64,000 bases of DNA from Paenibacillus endophyticus (GTDB taxonomy: Bacteria > Bacillota > Bacilli > Paenibacillales > Paenibacillaceae), in the NCBI RefSeq assembly GCF_014192395.1, contig NZ_JACHXW010000019.1, forward strand, positions 62,001-126,000, read 5' to 3'. Below, in pieces: positions 28,049 to 36,572 of the stretch. The position numbers and the translations under genes are program-made. Every line of letters starts with the position of its first letter. The stretch's first letter is position 1. Below the pieces are notes generated by a model. It was not told where the DNA came from, did no database searches, and was given only the letters and a program-made list of their open reading frames with translations.

Positions 28049-28438
28049 ATGAATAGGAATATAAGCCTTTATGAAACGATAGGCGGAGCTGAGACTTTAA
28101 GACTAATTGTAGAGGCTTTTTATCCGAGAGTACAAGCACATCCCTTGCTTGGGCCTTTGTTCCCGGAAGACATCCTGCCGGTAATGGACAAGCAGTACTT
28201 ATTTCTCACTCAATTTTTCGGTGGACCTTCTTTGTATTCAGACGAATATGGGCATCCGATGATGAGAGCAAGGCACTTGCCGTTTCCCATTACGCCAGAG
28301 CGTGCGGAAGCATGGCTGGACTGTATGCGGAAAGCGCTGCAAGAGGTAGGCATAGAAGAAGAGCTTCAGCTCGTTGTCATAAATAGACTATCCGGACCAG
28401 CACATCATTTTGTTAACACATCTGAAGAGGAGACGTGA
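28049..28438 (+). CDS. Group II truncated haemoglobin (YjbI-like)
   Basis: 129 residues from ATG 28049; TTG 28043, closer to GGAGATGG, is an alternative start. Sequence fits the 2-on-2 globins: ETIGGAETLRLIVEAFYPRV, the YLFLTQFFGGPSLYSDEYG helix segment, the RARHLPFPI segment with the proximal haem histidine, and a terminal WL.CMRKAL helix. Binds haem and oxygen or other small ligands, with proposed roles in peroxidase activity or nitric-oxide handling. The DUF2225 gene starts five bases after its stop, so the two are co-transcribed. Confidence 0.9.
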   Translation: MNRNISLYETIGGAETLRLIVEAFYPRVQAHPLLGPLFPEDILPVMDKQYLFLTQFFGGPSLYSDEYGHPMMRARHLPFPITPERAEAWLDCMRKALQEVGIEEELQLVVINRLSGPAHHFVNTSEEET

Positions 28439-28442
28439 TCGT

Positions 28443-29183
28443 ATGGAACCGCTCTACCAATCCAAGATCGAATGCATCTGCTGTGAGCACATATTTATGA
28501 CATCTCGCGTAAGACCAAGCTTCAAAAGAGCAGCCAGCGTGGACTCTGACTTTTGCGGATATTATAAATCGGAAGTGAACCCGGATTATTATGTTGTACG
28601 GGTTTGCCCGAATTGCGGCTATGCTACGACAGAAAACGGGATTGAGCGGTTGAACGATCAACAAAAGAAGCAATACAACGAGAAGATCGGCGTGCGCTGG
28701 CAGAATCATGATTACTGCGGTGAGCGTGATGCAAGTCAGGCAATGGCGACCTATAAGCTTGCGCTGCTATCCGCTCAGGCTGTTGGGGAGAAAGACCGCA
28801 TTCTTGCGGGGATTCTGCACCATATTGCTTGGCTTTATCGTTATGAAGGAAATCAAAGCGATGAGAAGCGTTTTCTGCGCTTTGCGCTTCAAGCTTACAT
28901 ACGGGTCTACGAGGCAGAAGGCATTGCCTTAAACAATGCGAAGCTGATGTTCTTAATCGGGGAGCTGAATCGCAGAATTGGCGAAGTAAACGATGCGGTA
29001 AGATGGTTTTCACGCGTCGTGAACGATAAAAAAATTGTGGACGGCGCGATGATTCGCGCGAGTCGCGAGCAATGGCAGCTGATTCGCGAGGAGATGGAAG
29101 CCAGATCGAAAAACCCATCCGGCGACCATTCTCCAAGCGATCATCTAAGCCTGTCGGAGCATGCAGTGTCTACATCCGCTTAG
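28443..29183 (+). CDS. DUF2225 family protein
   Basis: 246 residues from ATG 28443 (GAGGAG nine bases upstream, inside the end of the globin gene). Two CxxC pairs, CICCEHIF near the start and CPNCGYATTE near residue 60, suggest zinc binding. The rest is helical and TPR-like (repeated hydrophobic/Tyr patterns between 95 and 215). Residues 220-246 are low-complexity Ser/His. Family role unknown. Confidence 0.82.
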   Translation: MEPLYQSKIECICCEHIFMTSRVRPSFKRAASVDSDFCGYYKSEVNPDYYVVRVCPNCGYATTENGIERLNDQQKKQYNEKIGVRWQNHDYCGERDASQAMATYKLALLSAQAVGEKDRILAGILHHIAWLYRYEGNQSDEKRFLRFALQAYIRVYEAEGIALNNAKLMFLIGELNRRIGEVNDAVRWFSRVVNDKKIVDGAMIRASREQWQLIREEMEARSKNPSGDHSPSDHLSLSEHAVSTSA

Positions 29184-29191
29184 AAGGGCGA

Positions 29192-29422
29192 CTAGCGAAG
29201 TACGCGGTCGGTCAACAAATAGTCTCGGTCTGCGTCAATGATCGTCACTTTGTTTCTGCAGCATGGGAATACGAGTAAGCGTTTCATGCCGCCCTGAATG
29301 TCTGGAATCTCAGCGGGCTTAACGGGAAGAAGCACATTCTCTGCGGAGCAGAATGGGCAGCTTGAAACGTAAAGATCGCCCATTATGATGTCATAAGGCC
29401 ATGCTTTTTCGAACGGAATCAT
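29192..29422 (-). CDS. Small cysteine-containing protein, 76 residues
   Basis: No family named with confidence. It holds a CPFC pair and a later PCC pair separated by about 30 residues, a possible zinc site. Its ATG overlaps the stop of yycC (ATGA), so translation is coupled. The stop lies 8 bases from the convergent DUF2225 gene with no terminator between them. Confidence 0.65.
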   Translation of the reverse strand: MIPFEKAWPYDIIMGDLYVSSCPFCSAENVLLPVKPAEIPDIQGGMKRLLVFPCCRNKVTIIDADRDYLLTDRVLR

Positions 29423-29589
29423 ACTTTCTTATCGCTCTCGGGAGCTGCTTCCGCATCAGGCTTGGCCAACTCGGCAAGCTTCTGCAGCAAGATATGCCGG
29501 GGCATATGCATTAAGTGCTCAATCGGTACGCCAAGCTGCTCCGATAACTTCACAGCGGTATCAGCGGAAATTTGCAACGGTTTAGACAT
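29419..29589 (-). CDS. yycC: YycC-like small protein, 56 residues
   Basis: MSKPLQISADTAVKLSEQLG followed by VPIEHLMHMPRHILLQK matches the short YycC family of Bacillus (about 50 residues, function unknown). GGAGGAA lies nine bases before the ATG. A -35/-10 pair TTGCGC-17-TATAAC is readable on the minus strand just upstream (about 29609-29637). Acidic tail APESDKKV. Forms a two-gene unit with the overlapping downstream gene. Confidence 0.82.
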   Translation of the reverse strand: MSKPLQISADTAVKLSEQLGVPIEHLMHMPRHILLQKLAELAKPDAEAAPESDKKV

Positions 29590-29702
29590 GGTGAAATTCC
29601 TCCAATCTGGATATAATTAAGTTATACACTGCCAAGAAGGTTTGCGCAAATAAAAACGCAGCCGTCGCTTGGCTTTTTTTGTGGAGGAAAGGATGGTAGC
29701 AA

Positions 29703-31487
29703 ATGGATAAGGGTTATCCGAAAAGCTGGAATTTAGATGTGTTATACGAAGGCGGCTCAAGCTCTGCTGCTTTTCAAGAGGAACTGAGGGGCATTGACGA
29801 GGACATCGTAAAGCTGGATGCGATGCTGCTGGACGGCACGGCCTCAGCTATACCGCTTATTGCGGAAATGACTGATCTTCTGCAAAGCGTGATTATTAGG
29901 TTAAGGGAATCGGAATCATTTGTTTCATGCTTACTGGCGCAAGACATCAAGGATTCCGCTGCCAATGCGCGAGGCGACCGCGTAAAGACGCTAGGCGCGA
30001 AGCTGCTTGGCGTGCTTACACGGTTCGATAATGTGCTGCGCGGACTGGATGATGAAGCATGGCTGGCGCTGCTTCAGAATGAAAAGCTTGCAGAGGTCGC
30101 GTTCAACTTGGCTGAACGCCGTGAGCTGGCCAAGCAGAAGATGGCCCCTGAGCTTGAGGCATTGGCAGGAGATCTAGCTGTCGACGGCTATCATGGCTGG
30201 GGTGATTATTACAACGTAATCGTGTCTCGGGCGAAGTTCAAGGATACCGATAAGGAAGGGAAAACGACGATCTTATCTGCGGGTCAAATGCATAACCGCC
30301 TGTCTGACGGTGACCGCGAGGTACGTAAAGCGGCATTTGCGGAATGGGAACGCGAGTGGTCGGAGCAAGCGGATTTATGCGCGGAAACATTAAACCGCAT
30401 TTCCGGCTTCCGGCTCAAGCTATATGATAAACGAGGATGGGGCTCGGTACTCAAAGAGCCGCTGCAGATGAATCGCATGAGTGAAACGACGCTTGGAGCG
30501 ATGTGGGAAGCGATTCAGGAGAGCAAGCAGGTGCTTGTTGCTTATCTGGCTCGCAAGGCGAAGCTGCTCGGCGTGGAAAAGCTTGATTGGCATGACGTAG
30601 AGGCTCCTATCGGTTCAGCGACGAAGACGATACCGTATGACGAAGCGGCTGCTTTTATTGTAGAACAGTTTCGTTCGTTCAGCCCTGAGCTTGCGGATTT
30701 CTCGCAGATGGCATTCCGAGACGGCTGGATCGAAGCAGAGGATCGACCTGGGAAGCGCCCTGGCGGGTTCTGCACTTCCTTTCCCAAAAGCAGCCAAACC
30801 CGTATATTCATGACCTATTCAGGCAGCGCTTCGAATATTTCAACGCTTGCTCATGAGCTTGGGCATGCCTACCATCAGCATGTAATGAATGATTTGCCTG
30901 CATTATCTCAGGAATATGCGATGAATGTAGCGGAGACGGCGTCAACCTTCGCGGAGCTTATCGTATCCGACCGCGCGTTCAAGGCAGCAACGGAAAAGGA
31001 AGAAAAGCTGGGCTTGCTCGAAGACAAAATACAGCGCTCGGTTGCTTTTTTCATGAACATCCATGCGAGATTTTTATTCGAGACCCGTTTCTATGAAAAG
31101 CGACGCCAAGGCTTGGTATCCGTTGAAGAATTGAACGCGCTGATGGAGGAAGCGCAGCGTGAAGCCTATTGCGATATGCTTGGTGAGGCGCATCCGCATT
31201 TCTGGGCGTCAAAGCTGCATTTCTACTTAACGGATGTGCCGTTCTACAACTTTCCATACACTTTCGGATATTTGTTCAGCGCCGGCATTTATGCGAAGGC
31301 GCTAAAAGAGGGCCCTGATTTCAAAGAACAATACGTTGCTTTGCTCCGCGATACAGGAAGAATGACCGTTGAACAGCTGGCTGAGGCGCATCTTGGCGTA
31401 AATGTGGAAGAAAAGGATTTTTGGCGCGATGCCGTTGCTCTTACTGCCGTTGACGTTGAGCAATTTATTGCCATGACGGATGAATAA
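29703..31487 (+). CDS. M3 family oligoendopeptidase (PepF-like)
   Basis: 594 residues. Zinc site HELGH at 384-388 (HExxH), with the downstream Glu in a NVAETASTFAE helix, and the M3 fold signatures YDEAAAFIVEQF and FPYTFGYLFSAG. A cytosolic peptidase that cuts short peptides. AAAGGA lies about eight bases before the ATG. Monocistronic, with a terminator about 30 bases after the stop. Full length for the family. Confidence 0.93.
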   Translation: MDKGYPKSWNLDVLYEGGSSSAAFQEELRGIDEDIVKLDAMLLDGTASAIPLIAEMTDLLQSVIIRLRESESFVSCLLAQDIKDSAANARGDRVKTLGAKLLGVLTRFDNVLRGLDDEAWLALLQNEKLAEVAFNLAERRELAKQKMAPELEALAGDLAVDGYHGWGDYYNVIVSRAKFKDTDKEGKTTILSAGQMHNRLSDGDREVRKAAFAEWEREWSEQADLCAETLNRISGFRLKLYDKRGWGSVLKEPLQMNRMSETTLGAMWEAIQESKQVLVAYLARKAKLLGVEKLDWHDVEAPIGSATKTIPYDEAAAFIVEQFRSFSPELADFSQMAFRDGWIEAEDRPGKRPGGFCTSFPKSSQTRIFMTYSGSASNISTLAHELGHAYHQHVMNDLPALSQEYAMNVAETASTFAELIVSDRAFKAATEKEEKLGLLEDKIQRSVAFFMNIHARFLFETRFYEKRRQGLVSVEELNALMEEAQREAYCDMLGEAHPHFWASKLHFYLTDVPFYNFPYTFGYLFSAGIYAKALKEGPDFKEQYVALLRDTGRMTVEQLAEAHLGVNVEEKDFWRDAVALTAVDVEQFIAMTDE

Positions 31488-31517
31488 GCGTAATTGAATG
31501 ACAAGCGAGCAACCGGA

Positions 31518-31561
31518 CAGCCGGAGACGAAGGAGCAATCCTGTCTCTGGCTGTTTTTTTT
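31518..31561 (+). terminator. Terminator after the oligoendopeptidase gene
   Basis: CAGCCGGAGAC / GTCTCTGGCTG stem (one G-T wobble), 14-base loop, eight T residues. Confidence 0.85.
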
Positions 31562-31660
31562 GACGTATAGGAAAGTATATGGGTTTGCTCCTACTTTCTC
31601 TATACGTTACGCTAAAACGATGGCGTCTATTGAAACGACGCCGTCAGGCGTTTCTTCTTA
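31562..31660. repeat. Cluster of imperfect inverted repeats
   Basis: ACGTATAGGAAAGTA and TACTTTCTCTATACGT form a stem with one bulge (about 31563-31608). A second set, GGCGTC...GACGCC and AAACGACGCC/GGCGTTT, occupies 31623-31653. Together they fill the gap before the reductase gene. May be a mobile-repeat remnant or a leader structure. Confidence 0.5.
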
Positions 31661-31712
31661 ATAAAATGGATACAATGAAGCTAAACCAAACAAAATGAGA
31701 GGCGGAATCGAA

Positions 31713-32606
31713 ATGACAGAGCAAGCGGTTAATCAAGAGAGCGTCATCGGATTTATAGGGACAGGCATTATGGGGGCAAGCATGGCGGGGCATTTGCTTG
31801 AGGCCGGTTATCGCGTGAACGTATATAACCGCACGAAATCACGGGCAGACGGGTTGGTAACAAAAGGAGCTGTTTGGAATGAGTCGCCTAAGGCGGTAGC
31901 TGAGCAGTCGGATATCATCCTCACGATGCTTGGGTACCCGGCGGATGTAGAGGAGGTTTATTTGGGAGAATCGGGCTTGCTGCGTCAAGCGCGCCCAAAT
32001 GCGGTATTGATAGATATGACGACATCCAGCCCATCGCTTGCTAAGCGATTGGAGCTTGAGGCTCTAAGCAAAGGGCTGAGAGTGCTCGATGCGCCAGTAT
32101 CTGGCGGTGATGTTGGAGCGAAGGAAGCGAGATTATCCATTATGGTCGGAGGCGCGGCGGAAACCTTTGAAGCGGTCCTTCCGTTGTTTGAGCGAATGGG
32201 CAAAAATATCGTGCACCAAGGCGGAGCTGGTTCCGGGCAATTCACCAAGATGTGCAATCAGATCGCGATCGCATCCAATATGATCGGGGTAAGTGAAGCA
32301 CTCGCATATGCCAAGCGCTCTGGGCTGGATCCTAACAAGGTGCTGAAGAGCATTGAGACAGGCGCGGCTGGCAGCTGGTCGCTTTCGAATCTGGGGCCGC
32401 GCATCATTAAAGGGGATTTTGCTCCGGGTTTCTACGTTAAACATTTCATAAAGGATATTAAAATCGCAATCGAGTCCGCGGAAGAAATGGGGCTGACACT
32501 GCCTGGGCTTGCGCTGGCACGTTCGTTGTACGAGCAGGCAATCGAGCAAGGAAATGAAAATAATGGTACGCAGGCGTTATATAAAGTGATTTTCAAAGAA
32601 GAGTAA
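31713..32606 (+). CDS. NAD(P)-dependent 3-hydroxyisobutyrate-dehydrogenase-like reductase
   Basis: 297 residues from ATG 31713, nine bases after GAGGCGG; ATG 31695 lies upstream of that site. Rossmann motif GFIGTGIMGASMAGHLLEAG near the N-terminus, substrate motif DAPVSGGDVGA, and GSGQFTKMCNQ with the catalytic Lys at about 177. Members act on beta-hydroxyacids such as 3-hydroxyisobutyrate, tartronate semialdehyde or gamma-hydroxybutyrate; which one cannot be read off. A second family member lies at 57433. Confidence 0.88.
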   Translation: MTEQAVNQESVIGFIGTGIMGASMAGHLLEAGYRVNVYNRTKSRADGLVTKGAVWNESPKAVAEQSDIILTMLGYPADVEEVYLGESGLLRQARPNAVLIDMTTSSPSLAKRLELEALSKGLRVLDAPVSGGDVGAKEARLSIMVGGAAETFEAVLPLFERMGKNIVHQGGAGSGQFTKMCNQIAIASNMIGVSEALAYAKRSGLDPNKVLKSIETGAAGSWSLSNLGPRIIKGDFAPGFYVKHFIKDIKIAIESAEEMGLTLPGLALARSLYEQAIEQGNENNGTQALYKVIFKEE

Positions 32607-32693
32607 TCCTATTTATTGTACACATATCTTTAATATGATATATTAATTATAGAATAATAGTACTAAATAAACCAATTATGACTCACAAATAGA

Positions 32694-33365
32694 ATGGAGG
32701 AGAGTCCGATTCAATTATCCTCTCGGCAATTGGAGCTTCTTGAGCTTGTGAAGAGGCATGCGCCGATTACCGGTGAACAATTAGCAGACAATCTGGGCGT
32801 AAGCAGACCGACTCTGCGCTCGGATTTATCGCTTCTCGTCATGCTGGGTTTGCTTGACGCGAAGCCTAAGGTCGGGTATTTCCTAGGCAACTCCTACCGA
32901 ACGAACCGAGAGCCGCTGCAGCAGCTCAACACGATGAAGGTTAGGGAGGTACAGGGCGTTCCCGTTAACGTGCCTGACTACTTGTCCGTGCATGACGCCG
33001 TCATTACGTTATTTACAGAGAATGCGGATACGCTTCTTGTGGTCAATGAGCAGAAGCGGTTTGTCGGCATCGTCACGCCTAAGGATTTGCTCAAAATAAC
33101 GCTAGGAAACGCCGGCGCTGCAGCAATCCCCGTCAGTATGGTGATGACCCGCTATCCCAATATTGTGACGTTGATGCCTGACGACTCCGTAATGGACGCG
33201 ATTCGAAAAATGTCGCTCCATCAGGTGGATTGTCTGCCGGTCATTGTTCCAAGGGAGGAGCAAACGGCCGATCCAGAGGTTACCGGATGGGTGTCGAAAT
33301 CGAATATCATACGTCTGATGGCGGACATTGCGATGGATGGGGAATTGGGGGAGCCAGAGTTATGA
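32694..33365 (+). CDS. ccpN: CcpN-type transcription repressor (HTH + two CBS domains)
   Basis: 223 residues. N-terminal winged helix (SSRQLELLELVKRHAPITGEQLADNLGVSRPTLRSD, residues about 8-45), then two CBS domains (about 75-215: VHDAVITLF...VGIVTPKDLL and PDDSVMDAIRKM...VTGWVSKSNI). CcpN in B. subtilis represses gluconeogenic gapB and pckA when glucose is present, and its CBS domains sense ATP/ADP. The overlapping downstream gene yqfL is its conserved partner. The ATG has no upstream ribosome site; GGAGGAG lies inside codons 1-3, so an ATT at 32709 is a conceivable start. Confidence 0.88.
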   Translation: MEESPIQLSSRQLELLELVKRHAPITGEQLADNLGVSRPTLRSDLSLLVMLGLLDAKPKVGYFLGNSYRTNREPLQQLNTMKVREVQGVPVNVPDYLSVHDAVITLFTENADTLLVVNEQKRFVGIVTPKDLLKITLGNAGAAAIPVSMVMTRYPNIVTLMPDDSVMDAIRKMSLHQVDCLPVIVPREEQTADPEVTGWVSKSNIIRLMADIAMDGELGEPEL

Positions 33366-34162
33366 CACAGCAAATTATTTACGTATGCTCCGATGCCGTC
33401 GGTGAAACTGCGGAAGCGGTAGCTAAGGCGACCTTGCGCCAATTCGCCTCCGAGCAGGTGAAGATCAAGCGCTACGGCCATATCAAGTCGGAGGATGAAA
33501 TATTGCGCATTGTTGCTGAGGCCGTAAGCACAGGCGGTTTTATCAGCTATACGCTCGTGCAGCCAGAGCTGCGGGAGCTGATGAAGGAAGAAGCGCTTAG
33601 GGTCGGCGTGCGGGCCGTCGATGTGATGGGACCGATGATGCAAGCTTATGTGGACACGTTTGGCAGCTTTCCGAAGCGCGAACCAGGACTTCTGCATTCG
33701 ATTGATGATGCCTATCACCGCCGAATGGACGCTATTGAATTCGCGGTCAAATATGACGATGGCAAGGACGCGCGAGGCTTTGTGCAGGCGCAGGTCGTAT
33801 TGATCGGCGTGTCACGGACGTCGAAAACACCGTTAAGCATCTTCTTATCCCATAAGGGAATCAAAACGGCTAACCTGCCCTTGATGCCGGAGGTTAATCC
33901 GCCAGAGGAGCTTAAGCCAGCCCCCGGCCGGTTAATTATCGGGCTCACGATGCAAGCCGAGCACTTGCTTGAAATTCGCTCCGAGCGCTTGAAGACGCTG
34001 GGACTTCCGGCTTCCGCCCAATACGCGACGCGTGAGCGGATTCAAGAGGAGCTGGATTACGCGGAAGCCGTTATGAAATCATTGAATTGCCCGGTTATCG
34101 ATGTCACCAATCGAGCTATTGAAGAAACTGCAGGCATTATTACTGAATGGCTTAACAAATAA
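33362..34162 (+). CDS. yqfL: PEP synthase / PPDK regulatory kinase-phosphorylase family protein (YqfL)
   Basis: 266 residues. P-loop GVSRTSKTP at 149-157 and the family start IIYVCSDAVGETAEAV are characteristic of DUF299 (ADP-dependent kinase / Pi-dependent phosphorylase that switches pyruvate phosphate dikinase or PEP synthase off and on). In B. subtilis YqfL modulates CcpN, and the two genes are adjacent as here; they overlap by four bases (ATGA). GGGGGAG lies upstream of the ATG. Confidence 0.92.
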   Translation: MTQQIIYVCSDAVGETAEAVAKATLRQFASEQVKIKRYGHIKSEDEILRIVAEAVSTGGFISYTLVQPELRELMKEEALRVGVRAVDVMGPMMQAYVDTFGSFPKREPGLLHSIDDAYHRRMDAIEFAVKYDDGKDARGFVQAQVVLIGVSRTSKTPLSIFLSHKGIKTANLPLMPEVNPPEELKPAPGRLIIGLTMQAEHLLEIRSERLKTLGLPASAQYATRERIQEELDYAEAVMKSLNCPVIDVTNRAIEETAGIITEWLNK

Positions 34163-34196
34163 ATGGCTATACCGATAGAGACAAGGGGGATTCTAA

Positions 34197-34595
34197 ATGG
34201 ATAGAACGTTTGTAATGGTTAAACCCGATGGTTATGCTCGCGGCTTAGTAGGTAGGATTGTCGCACGTTTCGAAGAGAAGGGCTTTAAGCTAGTGGATGC
34301 AAAGGTTATGCAGCTCTCCAGAGAGCATGCGGAGCATCATTACGAGCATTTGCGGGCAAAGGTCTTTTTTGATGAGCTGGTAGATTTTATCGTTTCAGGA
34401 CCGATATTCGCTATGGTATGGGAAGGCAAGGATGCGATTAAAAATGCGCGTTCGCTTATTGGAGCAACGAATCCGTCTGACGCGCTTGCGGGAACGATTC
34501 GCGGGGACTTTGCGATCGACGTTGCAAGCAACATCATCCATGGTTCGGATTCGATCGAAAGCGCGGAGCGTGAAATCAAACTTTTTTTCCAATAA
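34197..34595 (+). CDS. ndk: Nucleoside diphosphate kinase, short form
   Basis: 132 residues. The family core is intact: MVKPDGYARGLVG, FAMVWEGKDA, and the active-site H115 in NIIHGSDSIESAE. It balances NTP pools by phosphate exchange through that histidine. The usual Bacillus length is about 148; here the protein stops at REIKLFFQ and lacks the last 15-17 residues. AAGGGGG lies upstream. Confidence 0.92.
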   Translation: MDRTFVMVKPDGYARGLVGRIVARFEEKGFKLVDAKVMQLSREHAEHHYEHLRAKVFFDELVDFIVSGPIFAMVWEGKDAIKNARSLIGATNPSDALAGTIRGDFAIDVASNIIHGSDSIESAEREIKLFFQ

Positions 34596-34615
34596 TCAAA
34601 GGGAGATGACCGGTG

Positions 34616-35257
34616 ATGAAATTTTTCTTGGATACAGCGAACGTAGAGGAAATTAAGCGTATTGCCAAGCTAGGGCTCGTTGACGGGGTAACGACCAACC
34701 CTTCGCTCATTGCGAAGGAGGGGCGGGATTTTAAACAAGTCATCCAAGAAATTTGCAGCATCGTATCCGGGCCGGTCAGCGCTGAGGTTATAGGAACGAA
34801 GGCGGACGACATGCTTAAGGAAGCTTTTGAAATCGCGGAATGGGCTCCTAATGTTGTGATTAAGCTGCCTCTTACTGAGGATGGCTTGTATGCAGCGCAC
34901 GCGCTATCGGAGAAGGGGATCCAAACGAACGTTACTCTCGTTTTTTCGGCGGCTCAAGGGCTCATGGCAGCAAAAGCAGGAGCGACCTTCATTAGCCCGT
35001 TTGTCGGAAGGCTGGATGATATTGGCGTAGAAGGGCTTAAGTTGGTTCGCGATTTGAACGCCATTATTCGTAACTATGGATATTCAACTGAAATCATCGT
35101 AGCGAGTATCCGCCATATTGGCCATCTGGAGCAGGCTGCTATCGCAGGCGCGCATATTGCAACGATACCGGGCTCGCTGCTGCCTTCGCTGTGGAAGCAC
35201 CCGCTTACCGATATCGGAATCGAGAAGTTTCTTAGCGATTGGGAGAAGCAGAAGTGA
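34616..35257 (+). CDS. Transaldolase / fructose-6-phosphate aldolase-like protein (FSA/TalC class)
   Basis: 213 residues from ATG 34616 (a GTG three bases earlier is the alternative). Typical small transaldolase: KFFLDTANVEEI, GVTTNPSLIAKEG, Schiff-base K83 in VIKLPLTEDG, and PFVGRLDDIG. Transfers dihydroxyacetone units in the non-oxidative pentose-phosphate pathway, or cleaves fructose-6-phosphate; the Bacillus member is a transaldolase. A transketolase gene lies at 50304 in the same window. Follows ndk by 20 bases. Confidence 0.92.
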   Translation: MKFFLDTANVEEIKRIAKLGLVDGVTTNPSLIAKEGRDFKQVIQEICSIVSGPVSAEVIGTKADDMLKEAFEIAEWAPNVVIKLPLTEDGLYAAHALSEKGIQTNVTLVFSAAQGLMAAKAGATFISPFVGRLDDIGVEGLKLVRDLNAIIRNYGYSTEIIVASIRHIGHLEQAAIAGAHIATIPGSLLPSLWKHPLTDIGIEKFLSDWEKQK

Positions 35258-35322
35258 AATCCTTAGTTGACGAATAGAATCAGGGTATGGTAAATTTTAT
35301 ACAAAGTTAAAGATCACACACG

Positions 35323-35373
35323 GAAGCACCGTATAAGGACGCAGCTAGCTGCGCCTTCTACGGTGCTTTTTTT
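35323..35373 (+). terminator. Terminator after the aldolase gene
   Basis: Long stem GAAGCACCGTATAAGG.CGCAGC / GCTGCG..CCTTCTACGGTGC followed by seven or more T residues. Confidence 0.88.
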
Positions 35374-35405
35374 GTGTTTCCTTAGCTGAAGGGAGGAATG
35401 CTTGG

Positions 35406-36572
35406 ATGATGAAATACCAGCTGGGAGTAGCTGTAAGCGACACGGAATACTTGCGGCGTCTAGCCGATTACATCCGAGACAGCAAGTATAGCGAGCAATG
35501 GCAGATTGTTGCTTTCACCCATTCAGAGGCATGCAAACGGTACGTTAAGCAGGGATACAAGCTGGATATGCTGATTGCTCAGCCGGTGCTGCTGGCAGAG
35601 ATCAAGCCGATGCTTCCGAAGCTGACCGTTATCGCGCTCGTGCTTGCATTTGGTGAAAGTACGGAGGAGCATGAGCTCCAGCAATATCAGCCGCTCCCGC
35701 GGCTGCTGCAGCGCATGTCGGAGATTCATGCCCGATCAAAAGTGTTGCCCGGTCAAGCTCCAACATTAGAGGATAGGGCTGCAGGAACGCGGGTGCTCGC
35801 GGTATGCTCCGCTTCCGGCGGTACCGGGAAGACGGGGCTCGCGCTTCATATCGCGCATGCGGCAAGCTTGCATCGATTCCGAACGTTTTACCTAAATCTG
35901 GAGCGTTGGAATTCCTCGGAATCATGGCTTGGGACAAATCGCGGCGAGGATTTCCAAAAGCAAGAGGCACGAAAGGAGGAAGGCTTATCTGAGCTGCTTT
36001 ACTGTCTGAAGACGCAGTCTGGCCAAGCTGGGAAATGGCTGCTGGAGCATCGGAAACGCGATGCCCTTCTAGGCGCGGATTATTTAGCGCTATGTACCAA
36101 TCTAGAGGATCGCTTAACGCTGAATGAGGAGGATACGGCTTGGCTGCTTGATGCGATCTCCGCAAGCGGGCAATACGATTTGATTATCGTCGACATGGAC
36201 AGTGACCTGGACGGCACGCATATAAGTGTGTTCGAGAAATCGAACCTTGTTCTATGGGTATCGAATAGTTCTGCATCCGCGAGGCAAAAGCAAAACATGG
36301 TACTGCGCTACGGTGAGCAGAAATGGGATGAGCGCTTCACGCGGATGCTTGGGAAATTCACATACGTTGATAATCAAGCTATCAGCAATCAAACGGTTGG
36401 CATTCGGGAAATGGCAGAGGGAGACCCCGCCAGCTTCCAAATGCCAGAAATTGCAGATTGGCGAGGGGCGAGCGACGTAAAGCTGCTGTCATCGCCATTA
36501 TACCGGGCAGCGGCCGATCAGCTGTTCAAGCAGCTCTTCTTGGAGGGAGAGGGAATGATTGCCGAGCGATGA
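35406..36572 (+). CDS. tadZ: TadZ/CpaE-like P-loop protein of the Tad pilus
   Basis: 388 residues. N-terminal receiver-like region (1-110) without a clear phospho-acceptor, then a MinD/ParA-type P-loop domain with SASGGTGKTGLALHIA (about 138-153) and VDMDSDLD as Walker B. TadZ proteins place the Tad assembly machine in the cell. First gene of the pilus operon; GGGAGG is nine bases before the ATG. Its last codons overlap the start of tadA. Confidence 0.86.
   Translation: MMKYQLGVAVSDTEYLRRLADYIRDSKYSEQWQIVAFTHSEACKRYVKQGYKLDMLIAQPVLLAEIKPMLPKLTVIALVLAFGESTEEHELQQYQPLPRLLQRMSEIHARSKVLPGQAPTLEDRAAGTRVLAVCSASGGTGKTGLALHIAHAASLHRFRTFYLNLERWNSSESWLGTNRGEDFQKQEARKEEGLSELLYCLKTQSGQAGKWLLEHRKRDALLGADYLALCTNLEDRLTLNEEDTAWLLDAISASGQYDLIIVDMDSDLDGTHISVFEKSNLVLWVSNSSASARQKQNMVLRYGEQKWDERFTRMLGKFTYVDNQAISNQTVGIREMAEGDPASFQMPEIADWRGASDVKLLSSPLYRAAADQLFKQLFLEGEGMIAER

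Noticed and set aside
29650..29682. Terminator AGCC/GGCT with T run before the oligoendopeptidase
   Set aside because: The stem is only four pairs, and no plus-strand gene ends just before it.
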